Below, one piece after another: positions 1 through 8,732 of a stretch of 64,000 bases of DNA. The stretch is from Jiella soli (GTDB lineage Bacteria; Pseudomonadota; Alphaproteobacteria; Rhizobiales; Rhizobiaceae). Position 1 is the stretch's first letter; each line of letters starts with the position of its first letter. Under the pieces are notes generated by a model. That model was not told the DNA's origin. It did not search any database and saw only the letters and a program-made list of their open reading frames with translations. The DNA lies in the NCBI RefSeq assembly GCF_020615385.1, contig NZ_JAJAVB010000022.1, positions 154,735-218,734 on the forward strand, given 5' to 3'. The position numbers and the translations under genes are program-made.

Positions 1-361
1 AAATGCCCTGGAACAGGCGGAAGGCGATCATCTCGTCGAGGCTGGTCGCAAAGCCGCAGGCTATCGAGGCGAGAACGAAGCCCGCGGCCGAGGCGATGAA
101 CAGCTCGCGCAGGCCGATCCGATCGGACAGCCAGCCGGTGACCGGCGTCATGATCGCCGCGGCGACGATGTAGGAGGTCAGGACCCAGGTGATCTGGTCC
201 TGGGCGGCACCGAGCGAGCCCTGCATGTTCGGCAGCGCGACATTGGCGATCGTGGTGTCGAGCACCTGCATGATCGTCGCGAGCATGATCGAGACGGTGA
301 TCAGACCCTTGTGGGGAACGCCCGCGCCGCCCTGCGGAGTGGCCGCCGCGGCGGCGCTCAC
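1..361 (-). CDS. DHA2-family MFS drug efflux permease (EmrB/QacA type), N-terminal part, runs off left edge
   Basis: The visible N-terminal 120 residues match the EmrB/QacA drug:H+ antiporter family. There is a first membrane helix with VLDTTIANVALP, the signature of TM1 in 14-TM DHA2 proteins, followed later by GWLSDRIGLRELF, the loop 2-3 motif. The start is a GTG whose last bases form the stop of the upstream hlyD gene (GTGA overlap at 358-361), so the two are translationally coupled. With the HlyD adaptor it should form an inner-membrane/periplasmic tripartite efflux pump. The C-terminus lies outside the window. Substrate is unknown. Confidence 0.9.
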   Translation of the reverse strand, partial: MSAAAAATPQGGAGVPHKGLITVSIMLATIMQVLDTTIANVALPNMQGSLGAAQDQITWVLTSYIVAAAIMTPVTGWLSDRIGLRELFIASAAGFVLASIACGFATSLDEMIAFRLFQGI

Positions 362-1680
362 CGCGATGCGGCTGCCGCGCTGGCGGTAGCCCCTCCATTC
401 CCGGCGGACGCGTCGGCGCTCGCCATGCCGGCGCCGCCCGACGTCGCCGCCATGGCGCTGCCCTGGTCGAGCCATTTATCGAGCCCGAGCGCGGTCACGG
501 TCGGCTGCAGGAACTCCGGCACACCGCGCGCCTTGCCCGTGTCGACGGTGACACTGGCGCTCATGCCGGCGCGCAGCGGCGGCATGCCCTGATCGTCGGC
601 GATGGCGATGCGCACCGGGATGCGCTGGACGACCTTCACCCAGTTGCCCGTCGCGTTCTGCGCCGGCAGCAGCGCGAATTCCGAGCCGGTCCCGGCGCCG
701 ATCGAGCCGACCGTGCCGTGAAAGGTCCGGTCGGGATAGGTGTCGAAGGCCACGTCGACGGGCTGACCGGCATGCATGTCGGTCAGTTCGGTTTCCTTGT
801 AATTCGCCTCGACCCAGCTGTCGCTCGTCTCGATGACGCTCATCACCGAGGTCGCGGGCGTCACATACTGTCCCACCTGGAGCCGGTCGGTCTGGCTGAC
901 GATGCCGGGCTCGGAAGCCGTCACGGTCGTGTGGGCGAGGTCCAGCTCGGCCGCGTGGAGCTTCGCCAGCGCCTGCATCACCTCCGGATGCTCGTCCGTG
1001 GCGATGTCCGGATTGCCGGCGAGCGCCGCCTTGGCCGACAGGACCTCCTGATCGGCGCTCGACAACTTGCCCTTTGCCTGCTGGAGGGCCAGGCGGGCAT
1101 CGTCGAGCGCCGACTGCGAGGCGACGCCACGCTTCACCAGCGCACTCTGCCGGTCGTAGGTCGTCTGCGCGGTCTGCAGCGCGTCGGCGTCGGACTGCCG
1201 GTCGGCGACTGCCTGCTTGTAGGCGGCCTTCAGCTTCTCAACGTCGAGACGCGCGCTTTCGAGATTGGCCTGCGCCTGTTCGACGGCGTTGCGATAGACA
1301 CTGTCGTCGATGGTGAAGAGGCGCTGGCCGGCCTTGACGAACTCGTTCTCCGAGACGGCGACGGAGGCGATCTGGCCGCTGACCTGCGGCATGACCGTCA
1401 CCCGGTCCTGCTGGACGTAGGCGTCCTCGGTGTTGATGTAGCGTCCGCCGGTGACCCAGTAATAGCCTCCGCCCGCGGCCAGAGCGAGCGGCACGGCGAC
1501 GATCAGCAGCTTGCGGATCGGCCGGCGCTTCTTCTTCGGCGTGGCGGCGACGAGCGGCTTCGCCGGCTGCTCGGCCGGCGCGGCTTCGGCCGACTTCGCG
1601 CTCTCGGCTGGGGACTCGGAGACCTTCGCCTCAAGCTTGTCGCCGGTCTCAAAGCTCTTCTTGTCGGGCTGGGCGTTCAT
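358..1680 (-). CDS. HlyD/EmrA-family periplasmic adaptor of drug efflux pump
   Basis: A 440-residue membrane fusion protein. It has a cytoplasmic acidic/Ala-rich leader (about 1-50), a single membrane helix near 56-75, a beta-barrel and lipoyl segment beginning YINTEDAYVQQDRVTV (typical of EmrA), a long alpha-helical hairpin rich in Ala, Gln and Asp, and a C-terminal barrel ending RAGMSASVTVDTG. It links an inner-membrane MFS pump to an outer-membrane channel. The start overlaps the marR stop by ATGA at 1677-1680, and the end overlaps the MFS start. The C-terminal 40 residues are low-complexity Ser/Ala/Gly, which is not conserved in the family. No outer-membrane channel gene is in view. Confidence 0.93.
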   Translation of the reverse strand: MNAQPDKKSFETGDKLEAKVSESPAESAKSAEAAPAEQPAKPLVAATPKKKRRPIRKLLIVAVPLALAAGGGYYWVTGGRYINTEDAYVQQDRVTVMPQVSGQIASVAVSENEFVKAGQRLFTIDDSVYRNAVEQAQANLESARLDVEKLKAAYKQAVADRQSDADALQTAQTTYDRQSALVKRGVASQSALDDARLALQQAKGKLSSADQEVLSAKAALAGNPDIATDEHPEVMQALAKLHAAELDLAHTTVTASEPGIVSQTDRLQVGQYVTPATSVMSVIETSDSWVEANYKETELTDMHAGQPVDVAFDTYPDRTFHGTVGSIGAGTGSEFALLPAQNATGNWVKVVQRIPVRIAIADDQGMPPLRAGMSASVTVDTGKARGVPEFLQPTVTALGLDKWLDQGSAMAATSGGAGMASADASAGNGGATASAAAASR

Positions 1681-2192
1681 GCGATTTCCCCCGTCGGCTC
1701 CCGCCTGCGTTCATCCGTTCCGTCCGGCTGCGGGTCGTCGCGCCGCGCCGGCCGTGCGGTCTCGCTGGCGGACAGATTCTGAATGATGGTGGAGAGAGCC
1801 TCGACCAGCGTCTCGCGCGTCGCGCGGTCAAGGCCGGTCTGGGCCTCCTCCAGGACCGTGGCGGCACGCGCCCGCATCGGCTCGAGAACCGTCCGCCCCT
1901 TCTCCGTCGTGAACAATTGCCGCGCGCGCCGGTCGGCCGGATCCTGGCGGCGCTCGACCAGCCCGGCCGCCTCCATGCGGTCGACGTGACGGCAGAGCGT
2001 CATCGGCTCCAGCTCGAGCAGGCCGGCGAGCGCCGTCTGGCCGATGCCCTCGTTCTTCGACAGGCGGGCGATGATCTGCGACTGCGCCGAGGTCATCGGC
2101 AGGTCGCGGCACTCCTTCTCGAAGCGCCGGCGCAGCAGCCGCGCGGCGTCGATGAGGAGCAGGCCGAGACTGGGAGCGTGGGATTGAGACAT
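1677..2192 (-). CDS. MarR-family transcriptional regulator
   Basis: A winged-helix regulator of about 171 residues. The DNA-binding part reads TSAQSQIIARLSKNEGIGQTALAGLLE, then RHVDRMEAAGLVERRQDPADRRARQL, the recognition helix and wing of MarR proteins. It heads a three-gene operon with hlyD and the MFS pump, so it is likely the local repressor responding to a drug or aromatic ligand. I chose the ATG at 2192 (MSQSHAP). An in-frame ATG at 2201 is possible. A longer reading to 2306 would run through the putative promoter/operator and is unlikely. Confidence 0.9.
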   Translation of the reverse strand: MSQSHAPSLGLLLIDAARLLRRRFEKECRDLPMTSAQSQIIARLSKNEGIGQTALAGLLELEPMTLCRHVDRMEAAGLVERRQDPADRRARQLFTTEKGRTVLEPMRARAATVLEEAQTGLDRATRETLVEALSTIIQNLSASETARPARRDDPQPDGTDERRREPTGEIA

Positions 2193-2194
2193 GG

Positions 2195-2228
2195 CTTGCA
2201 TATAATAAGCAGAGTTATGATAAGCAAG
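2195..2228 (-). promoter_or_regulatory. Putative promoter/operator of the marR-hlyD-MFS operon
   Basis: Immediately upstream of marR, read on the minus strand, is an A/T-rich stretch in GC-rich surroundings. It holds two tandem copies of a GCTTAT(C/T)AT element, one of them the near-palindrome TTATCATAA. CTTGC and GCAAG arms bound the whole segment. TTGCTT and TTATAT at about 16-nt spacing could serve as -35 and -10. The arrangement fits autoregulation by the MarR protein, but no binding is shown. Confidence 0.5.
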
Positions 2229-2391
2229 CGAAAGTGTACAGCGCTGAACCACGCTGTCGGGCCGGACGAAGTCTGGGAGACGACTGCCTGCCGCCACGGA
2301 AATCACAAGGCGTCGCAGTCCATGGCCGAGAGCCAGGCCGACGCGGAACGTCGCCCGCCCTCAACCCACCGGGATGTCGGCGCCCCTGCCC

Positions 2392-3699
2392 CTAGACGGC
2401 GAGTTCGCGCTCGGCATAGCTCGGCTCGCCGAAGACCCGCTTGTAGCGCGCGACTTCCGAAGCCTCGCCGGTCGCCTTGGCGGGATTGTCGGAGAGCTTG
2501 ACGGCAGGGCGGCCATTGGCCGTTGCGACCTTGCAGACGACCGAGATCGGGTCGAGGCCGACGATCGGCTCCGGCGCGACACCGCGGAAATCATTGGTGA
2601 GGTTCGTTCCCCAGCCGAAGCTCATGCGCACCCGGCCGTCGAAATGGCGATAGGTCCGCTCGATGGAATCGGAATCCATGCCGTCGGAGAAGACCAGCAG
2701 CTTATCGCGGGGATCCTCGCCCATCTTCTTCCACCAGGCGATGATCTCCTCGCCGCCTTCGATGGGCGGGGCGGAGTCGGGCCTGAAACCGGTCCATTTG
2801 GCAAGCCAGGCCGGGGCATCGCGCAGGAAGGCGGGCGTCCCAAACGTGTCCGGGAGCACGATCAGGAGGTTGCCGCCGTAATAGCTCTGCCATTCCTGCA
2901 GCACCGCGTACGGCGCCTCTCTCAGCGCCGTATCGTCCTTGGCGAGCGCCGAGAGCACCATGGGAAGCTCATGCGCATTGGTGCCGATCGCCTCGAGATC
3001 CGTCTCCATGGCGAGGAGCACGTTGGAGGATCCGATGAAGCGATTGCCGAGCCCTTCCTTCAAGGCCTCCACGCACCAGCGCTGCCACAGGAACGAGTGC
3101 CGCCGACGCGTGCCGAAATCGGAGATCCGAAGGTTCGGCAGCGCCTGCAGGCGCTCGACCTTCTCCCACATCTTGGCCTTGGCCCTGGCGTAGAGGACAT
3201 CGAGTTCGAAGCGCTTGAAGTCCTTCATCACGGCGCGGGACCGCAATTCGTTGATGATCGCCAGAGCCGGGATTTCCCACATCATCGTGTGGGTCCAGGG
3301 CCCGTGGAAATAGAGCTCGAACTGGCCGTCGACCCGGCGCAACTCGTATTCCGGCAGCCGGAACTCGGCGAGCCATTCGAGAAAGTCCGGCCGGAAGATC
3401 TGCCGCGTCCCGTAGAAGGTGTTGCCGGCGAGCCAGATCATCTCGCGCTTGGAAAAGGTGAGCGACCGGGCGTGGTCCAGCTGATCGCGCAGCTCGCGCT
3501 CGTCGATGATCTCGGCCAGCTTGACCCGCCGTGAGCGGTTGATCAGCGAGAAGGTGACGTCGACCTCGGGATGGAGGCCCCGCACCATCTGCAGCATCAG
3601 GAGCTTGTAGAAATCCGTATCGAGCAGGCTGCGGATGATCGGATCGAGCTTGAAGGTGTGGTTCCAGACCCGCGAAGCGATGTCGGTGGCGACCATCAT
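2392..3699 (-). CDS. pncB: Nicotinate phosphoribosyltransferase
   Basis: Cytosolic enzyme of the Preiss-Handler NAD salvage pathway, making nicotinate mononucleotide from nicotinate and PRPP with ATP. At 435 residues it has the family's full length. Recognised features are [13 protein letters not shown] near the N-terminus, [12 protein letters not shown] around the phospho-histidine region, [21 protein letters not shown], and a C-terminal [10 protein letters not shown] followed by [20 protein letters not shown]. Two consecutive Met codons open the gene; either could be used. It appears monocistronic, with no functional link to its neighbours. Confidence 0.97.
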   Translation of the reverse strand: MMVATDIASRVWNHTFKLDPIIRSLLDTDFYKLLMLQMVRGLHPEVDVTFSLINRSRRVKLAEIIDERELRDQLDHARSLTFSKREMIWLAGNTFYGTRQIFRPDFLEWLAEFRLPEYELRRVDGQFELYFHGPWTHTMMWEIPALAIINELRSRAVMKDFKRFELDVLYARAKAKMWEKVERLQALPNLRISDFGTRRRHSFLWQRWCVEALKEGLGNRFIGSSNVLLAMETDLEAIGTNAHELPMVLSALAKDDTALREAPYAVLQEWQSYYGGNLLIVLPDTFGTPAFLRDAPAWLAKWTGFRPDSAPPIEGGEEIIAWWKKMGEDPRDKLLVFSDGMDSDSIERTYRHFDGRVRMSFGWGTNLTNDFRGVAPEPIVGLDPISVVCKVATANGRPAVKLSDNPAKATGEASEVARYKRVFGEPSYAERELAV

Positions 3700-3882
3700 T
3701 GCAAAATCTCCCTTCGCGCAAGAGGACGCGGGCGCCTCGCAGATCGGCGGCCGCCCGACCGCGTGGCTTTCGTCATCGCCTCGCTACCGGTACAGCGACC
3801 GGCCATTCATGCGCTGCAGATCGGCGCAGATGGACGTCCAGCTCCGCCTCGATGCTTCTTCGGAGCCGGAACGTTCGAAAGG

Positions 3883-4080
3883 TCAGTCCTTGCGTTCCAT
3901 ACGACCGACGACCCGCTTCAGGCTCGTCACGGACTGGGTGACATTGGAGCAGTCATGCACCGCGTCGGCCAGCGCCTGCTCGTCGACCGGTTTGCCGGCC
4001 TCGATCTCGTGCAGGAACTCGCAGATGTCAGTCACTCGGTCCTTGATCGAGTCGATCGCCGCATCGAGATTTTTCGTCAT
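3883..4080 (-). CDS. Small helical protein of unknown function (65 aa)
   Basis: A 65-residue reading frame starting ATG (MTKNLDAAIDSIKD), with an AAGG ribosome-binding-like sequence upstream. The product is soluble, mostly helical by composition and acidic, with two Cys. There is no signal peptide or membrane segment. I recognise no family. It lies between pncB and the PilZ gene, all on the minus strand, separated by 183 and 115 nt, so it is probably its own unit. Confidence 0.6.
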   Translation of the reverse strand: MTKNLDAAIDSIKDRVTDICEFLHEIEAGKPVDEQALADAVHDCSNVTQSVTSLKRVVGRMERKD

Positions 4081-4195
4081 GGCCTTATTCCCTCGGGCAT
4101 CCCCCAGAGAATCCGTTACAGGGAAAAGCCTGCGGAAGAAAGCGTCCGGTTCACGCTTTGCCGCGACGCACTCAGGAGTGCAAAGGCGTGGGCAC

Positions 4196-4627
4196 TCAGC
4201 GCCGCCAGGCGAAGTGTCGCGTCAGTCCGTCCGGCAGGCCTTCGGGCTCGATGCGGCGAATGCCACCTGCCTCGCTCACCGACTGGTCGGCTTGGCCGGA
4301 TTGGCCAACGGCGAACCCGCCGAAGGAGGCGTCCTCGTCCTCCCCCGCAACGTCGAGGAAGCGAATTCCCGCGAACATCGACCGGCGATAGACGAGCTTG
4401 GCCGGGCGCGCGTCCTTCTCCTCGCCGATCCTTATCGAGAACTCCTTGGGCAGATGCGCGGACTCGGCCAGCGTCAACAGGGCGCCCGTCGCAGACACGT
4501 TCCGCACGACGCAGTCGAAGGTCGAAAAGCCGTTGTTGAAGATCACCTTGCCGCGCTTGAGGACGCGCATGCGGGGCGCGACGCGGCGCTCCTCGTCGCT
4601 CTGCTCGTCATCCGGAATCGCTGTCAT
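4196..4627 (-). CDS. PilZ-domain protein (candidate c-di-GMP receptor)
   Basis: A 143-residue protein with a single PilZ domain. The RxxxR element is in RRVAPRMRVLKRGKV (near residues 12-26), and the second motif VRNVSATGALL matches the (D/N)xSxxG of c-di-GMP binding proteins. The C-terminal tail is Gly/Gln-rich. I chose the start MTAIPDD at 4627 because the PilZ domain begins soon after; longer readings run through non-coding-looking sequence. It probably senses c-di-GMP to affect motility or the envelope, but no effector domain or target gene is adjacent. Confidence 0.88.
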   Translation of the reverse strand: MTAIPDDEQSDEERRVAPRMRVLKRGKVIFNNGFSTFDCVVRNVSATGALLTLAESAHLPKEFSIRIGEEKDARPAKLVYRRSMFAGIRFLDVAGEDEDASFGGFAVGQSGQADQSVSEAGGIRRIEPEGLPDGLTRHFAWRR

Positions 4628-4891
4628 CTGCGGCCTCCGTCGAACCTCGCGAGCCCGCATTATCGGAAAAGTGCATGAGCAAAGCGTTAACTCGCGAGCA
4701 CGAGATTCAGCAGTTCTTGCCCACGGGCTGGCAATCTGGACGCCCGGGCTCGCGGGAAGGCACTCCAGCGGCAAAGTGCCACTCCCGGAGCCATCTTCCC
4801 GTGATTCCCCGCCCGCCCGCCCGCAGCGGCAATGCCGAAAGGACGGGCGAGACAGGGGGCCGTGGATCGGCGGCAGGCGCCGACCGGAGCG

Positions 4892-6578
<1,687 letters not shown>

Positions 6579-6637
6579 CTGCTCGATCTCCAGGCCCACC
6601 TGCTCCGCTCCCACGACTGTTCCCACCTCTGCGCTTG

Positions 6638-6655
6638 CCGTACCGTACGTTACGG
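6638..6655. promoter_or_regulatory. Near-palindromic operator between tetR and the divergent gene
   Basis: The 18-base sequence CCGTACCGTACGTTACGG equals its own reverse complement at 16 of 18 positions, the symmetry expected of a TetR-dimer site. It lies 60 nt upstream of the chosen tetR start and about 200 nt before the divergent gene at 6851. Repression of tetR itself is the simplest reading. Confidence 0.55.
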
Positions 6656-6850
6656 TTCGGCTGATAACGGCAAGTGACGCGCGATGCAAGAGGGCTGCGC
6701 CGCGATTGGATGCGTGAATGTGAACCAATCTCCGGCGCGGACGCGGCCCCGCGGGAGCGACGCCTCGAAGGGCCCTCGGCGAAGACGGTTCGGAACCAGC
6801 CCGGCTGCGGGAGATTCCCGATAGACCCCCGCCTCGAAAAGGAGACATCC

Positions 6851-7141
6851 ATGCCTCGCTCTTCGCAGCTGTCCCTGGCGCTCGCCGCCCTCCTCGCGGC
6901 CGCATCGTCCGCGCCCGCCTCCGGAACCACGTCCTCGCAGGGCGGAGAAGAGGCCGTCGCCACCCACCCCGACACGACGGTCCAGCCGGCGCAGGTCCGC
7001 AAGCACAAGCGGCATCGGTCGGGCGAGAAAAAGTCGGAACAGGAGGCGAGCACCCCGCCGGATCCCGACAAGACACCAATCCCCAGCGACGCGCCAGCCG
7101 CGCCGAACACGCCGGTCCCCGAGGGCAAGCCGGCGCAATAG
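6851..7141 (+). CDS. Small secreted basic/Pro-rich protein of unknown function (96 aa)
   Basis: Begins ATG after AAAAGGAGACATCC, a good ribosome-binding site. Residues 1-24 form a signal peptide (MPRSSQLSLALAALLAAASS). The remainder is low-complexity, with a basic patch RKHKRHRSGEKK near the middle and a Pro/Ala-rich tail. There are no Cys and no recognisable domain, so it is likely periplasmic or cell-wall associated. It is divergent from tetR and may be under its control. Confidence 0.65.
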   Translation: MPRSSQLSLALAALLAAASSAPASGTTSSQGGEEAVATHPDTTVQPAQVRKHKRHRSGEKKSEQEASTPPDPDKTPIPSDAPAAPNTPVPEGKPAQ

Positions 7142-7208
7142 GCGGTTTCCCCGCCCTGCAAGAAATGCGCTGACGGTACGGGAACCCAGGATTAGGGTCG
7201 CAGGCGAT

Positions 7209-7904
7209 ATGAGATACGGCATGATCCAACTTCGATCGCGCCGCCATATTCTGCGCTATTCCGTGCTGATCACCTTGGTCGCCGTGACGCCCACGGCGAC
7301 CTTCGTCTATCTCGTGACGCTGTTTTTGCCGTTTCAGGCGCGGGCCTTCGCCATGCTCCTCGCCATCGGCCTGCCGCTCGTCATCGCGTTCCCCGTGTCC
7401 TTGGTCGCGCTCAGGATCGTCAAGATCGTCGCAGACGCGGTGGACAAGCTCGAAACCTTCGTGAAGTTCGACGGGCTGACCGGCGCTCTTGCCCGCAGCT
7501 ACTTCCTGGAATCGGCGCGCCAGCGCCTTGTCGAAGGCGGGGTGGTGCTGCTCGTCGATGCCGATCATTTCAAGGCCATCAACGACACCCATGGGCACGA
7601 GATGGGCGACAACGCCCTGCGCACGATCGGCGAAACGCTGTCGCACGCGGTTCCCGCCGACGGTCTCGTCAGCCGGATCGGCGGAGAAGAATTCGCCGTC
7701 TTCCTGCCCGGCATCGCCTTTGAGTCCGGGATCGGTATCCGTCCGGACGAAGGGGTCAGACGTCCTGCCCGCAGGCCCGGCGGAAGCGGCGGACTGCCTC
7801 CGCCATGCCGTATTCGAGCGCATCCGCCGTCAGGCCATGGCCGATCGAGACCTCGGCGAGCTCCGGAATTCGTGCGACGAGCGGCGGCAGGTTCTGGACC
7901 GTGA
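7209..7904 (+). CDS. Membrane GGDEF protein, truncated (probably inactive diguanylate cyclase)
   Basis: The N-terminus has two membrane helices (about 16-37 and 45-70). A GGDEF domain follows: [36 protein letters not shown] and the active-site [13 protein letters not shown]. After GGEEF an intact cyclase needs about 80 more residues. Instead the frame passes through [10 protein letters not shown], which resembles the late-domain segment, and then enters the antisense of pdxJ, giving Arg/Pro-rich nonsense to a stop at 7902-7904. I infer an internal deletion plus a 3' truncation, so loss of function is likely. The last genuine codons are near 7755. Confidence 0.8.
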   Translation: MRYGMIQLRSRRHILRYSVLITLVAVTPTATFVYLVTLFLPFQARAFAMLLAIGLPLVIAFPVSLVALRIVKIVADAVDKLETFVKFDGLTGALARSYFLESARQRLVEGGVVLLVDADHFKAINDTHGHEMGDNALRTIGETLSHAVPADGLVSRIGGEEFAVFLPGIAFESGIGIRPDEGVRRPARRPGGSGGLPPPCRIRAHPPSGHGRSRPRRAPEFVRRAAAGSGP

Positions 7905-8502
7905 GATCGTGGCCGGCATTGACGCCGAGACCGAGACGATGCGCCGCATCGGCCGTCGCGCCCAGCTTTTCGACCCATTCTGCGGCCGCCTTCGGGTCGG
8001 AATGGGTCGCCCCGTATGGTCCGGTGTAGAGCTCGATCCGGTCGCAGCCCGTCCCGGCCGCCGCCTCGATCTGCGCAGGATCGGCGTCGGCAAAGAGCGA
8101 GACGCGGGCGCCCTCGCTCTTCAGCCGGGCGACGATCGGCTTGAGGAAATCCGCCTGCGCGCCGAAATCCCAGCCATGGTCGGAGGTCGGCTGGCTCGGA
8201 TCGTCCGGTACCAGCGTCACCTGCTCGGCCCGCGCGTCGACGACGAGCGACAGGAACTCATCAGAGGGATAGCCCTCGATGTTGAATTCCGCATCCGGGA
8301 ACTCTTCGTCGATGAGGGCACGGATCTCCGGCAGGTCGGAAAAGCGGACGTGACGCTGGTCCGGCCGCGGATGCACGGTCAGGCCGTGCGCTCCGGCGGA
8401 AAGCGCGATGCGGCCGAGCCCGGTGACGCTCGGCCACGGCAGGTCGCGCCGGTTGCGCAGCATGGCAATCGCATTGAGATTGACCGAAAGCATCGTCGTC
8501 AT
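7756..8502 (-). CDS. pdxJ: Pyridoxine 5'-phosphate synthase
   Basis: Cytosolic TIM-barrel enzyme joining 1-deoxyxylulose 5-phosphate with 3-amino-2-oxopropyl phosphate, the ring-closing step of DXP-dependent vitamin B6 synthesis. It is 248 residues, full length. Recognised motifs are [15 protein letters not shown] at the N-terminus, [47 protein letters not shown] and the C-terminal [13 protein letters not shown]. The gene is convergent with the broken GGDEF gene. acpS and lepB, frequent partners of pdxJ elsewhere, are absent. Confidence 0.96.
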   Translation of the reverse strand: MTTMLSVNLNAIAMLRNRRDLPWPSVTGLGRIALSAGAHGLTVHPRPDQRHVRFSDLPEIRALIDEEFPDAEFNIEGYPSDEFLSLVVDARAEQVTLVPDDPSQPTSDHGWDFGAQADFLKPIVARLKSEGARVSLFADADPAQIEAAAGTGCDRIELYTGPYGATHSDPKAAAEWVEKLGATADAAHRLGLGVNAGHDLTVQNLPPLVARIPELAEVSIGHGLTADALEYGMAEAVRRFRRACGQDV

Positions 8503-8667
8503 CGCGGGAACTCGCCGTCCTTGGCCGGGGTCGCACTAGCCGGTCCAATAACCGATCGCAACAGTCGGCGCCACCGATGGATCGCCGGGCGCGGCCATCG
8601 GTGGCTTAGGCGTGTCCTCTCGAAGGTCAATACGCCGTTAGAGAGAGGGATGCGGACCGTTTGCCGG

Positions 8668-8685
8668 TTGACACGGGCATGCCCG
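8668..8685 (+). promoter_or_regulatory. TTGACA element abutting a perfect 12-bp palindrome, upstream of the CX18C-repeat gene
   Basis: A consensus -35 hexamer TTGACA (8668-8673) is followed directly by the perfect palindrome CGGGCATGCCCG (8674-8685), about 50 nt before the ATG at 8733. A palindrome in the spacer is a common repressor position. The candidate -10 (GTTCTG) is poor, so this is only suggestive. Confidence 0.35.
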
Positions 8686-8732
8686 CCCCTGTTCTGTGAG
8701 CGGCACATCGACGGTGTTGGGAGGGAGACCCC

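Noticed and set aside
2202-2306. Longer start for the MarR regulator
   Set aside because: The extension would place coding sequence over the A/T-rich promoter/operator, and its residues do not resemble MarR N-termini.
4770-4800. Sigma-54-like TGGCAC element on the minus strand upstream of the PilZ gene
   Set aside because: The GC doublet does not fall at the required spacing from GG, so the -24/-12 pattern is not met.
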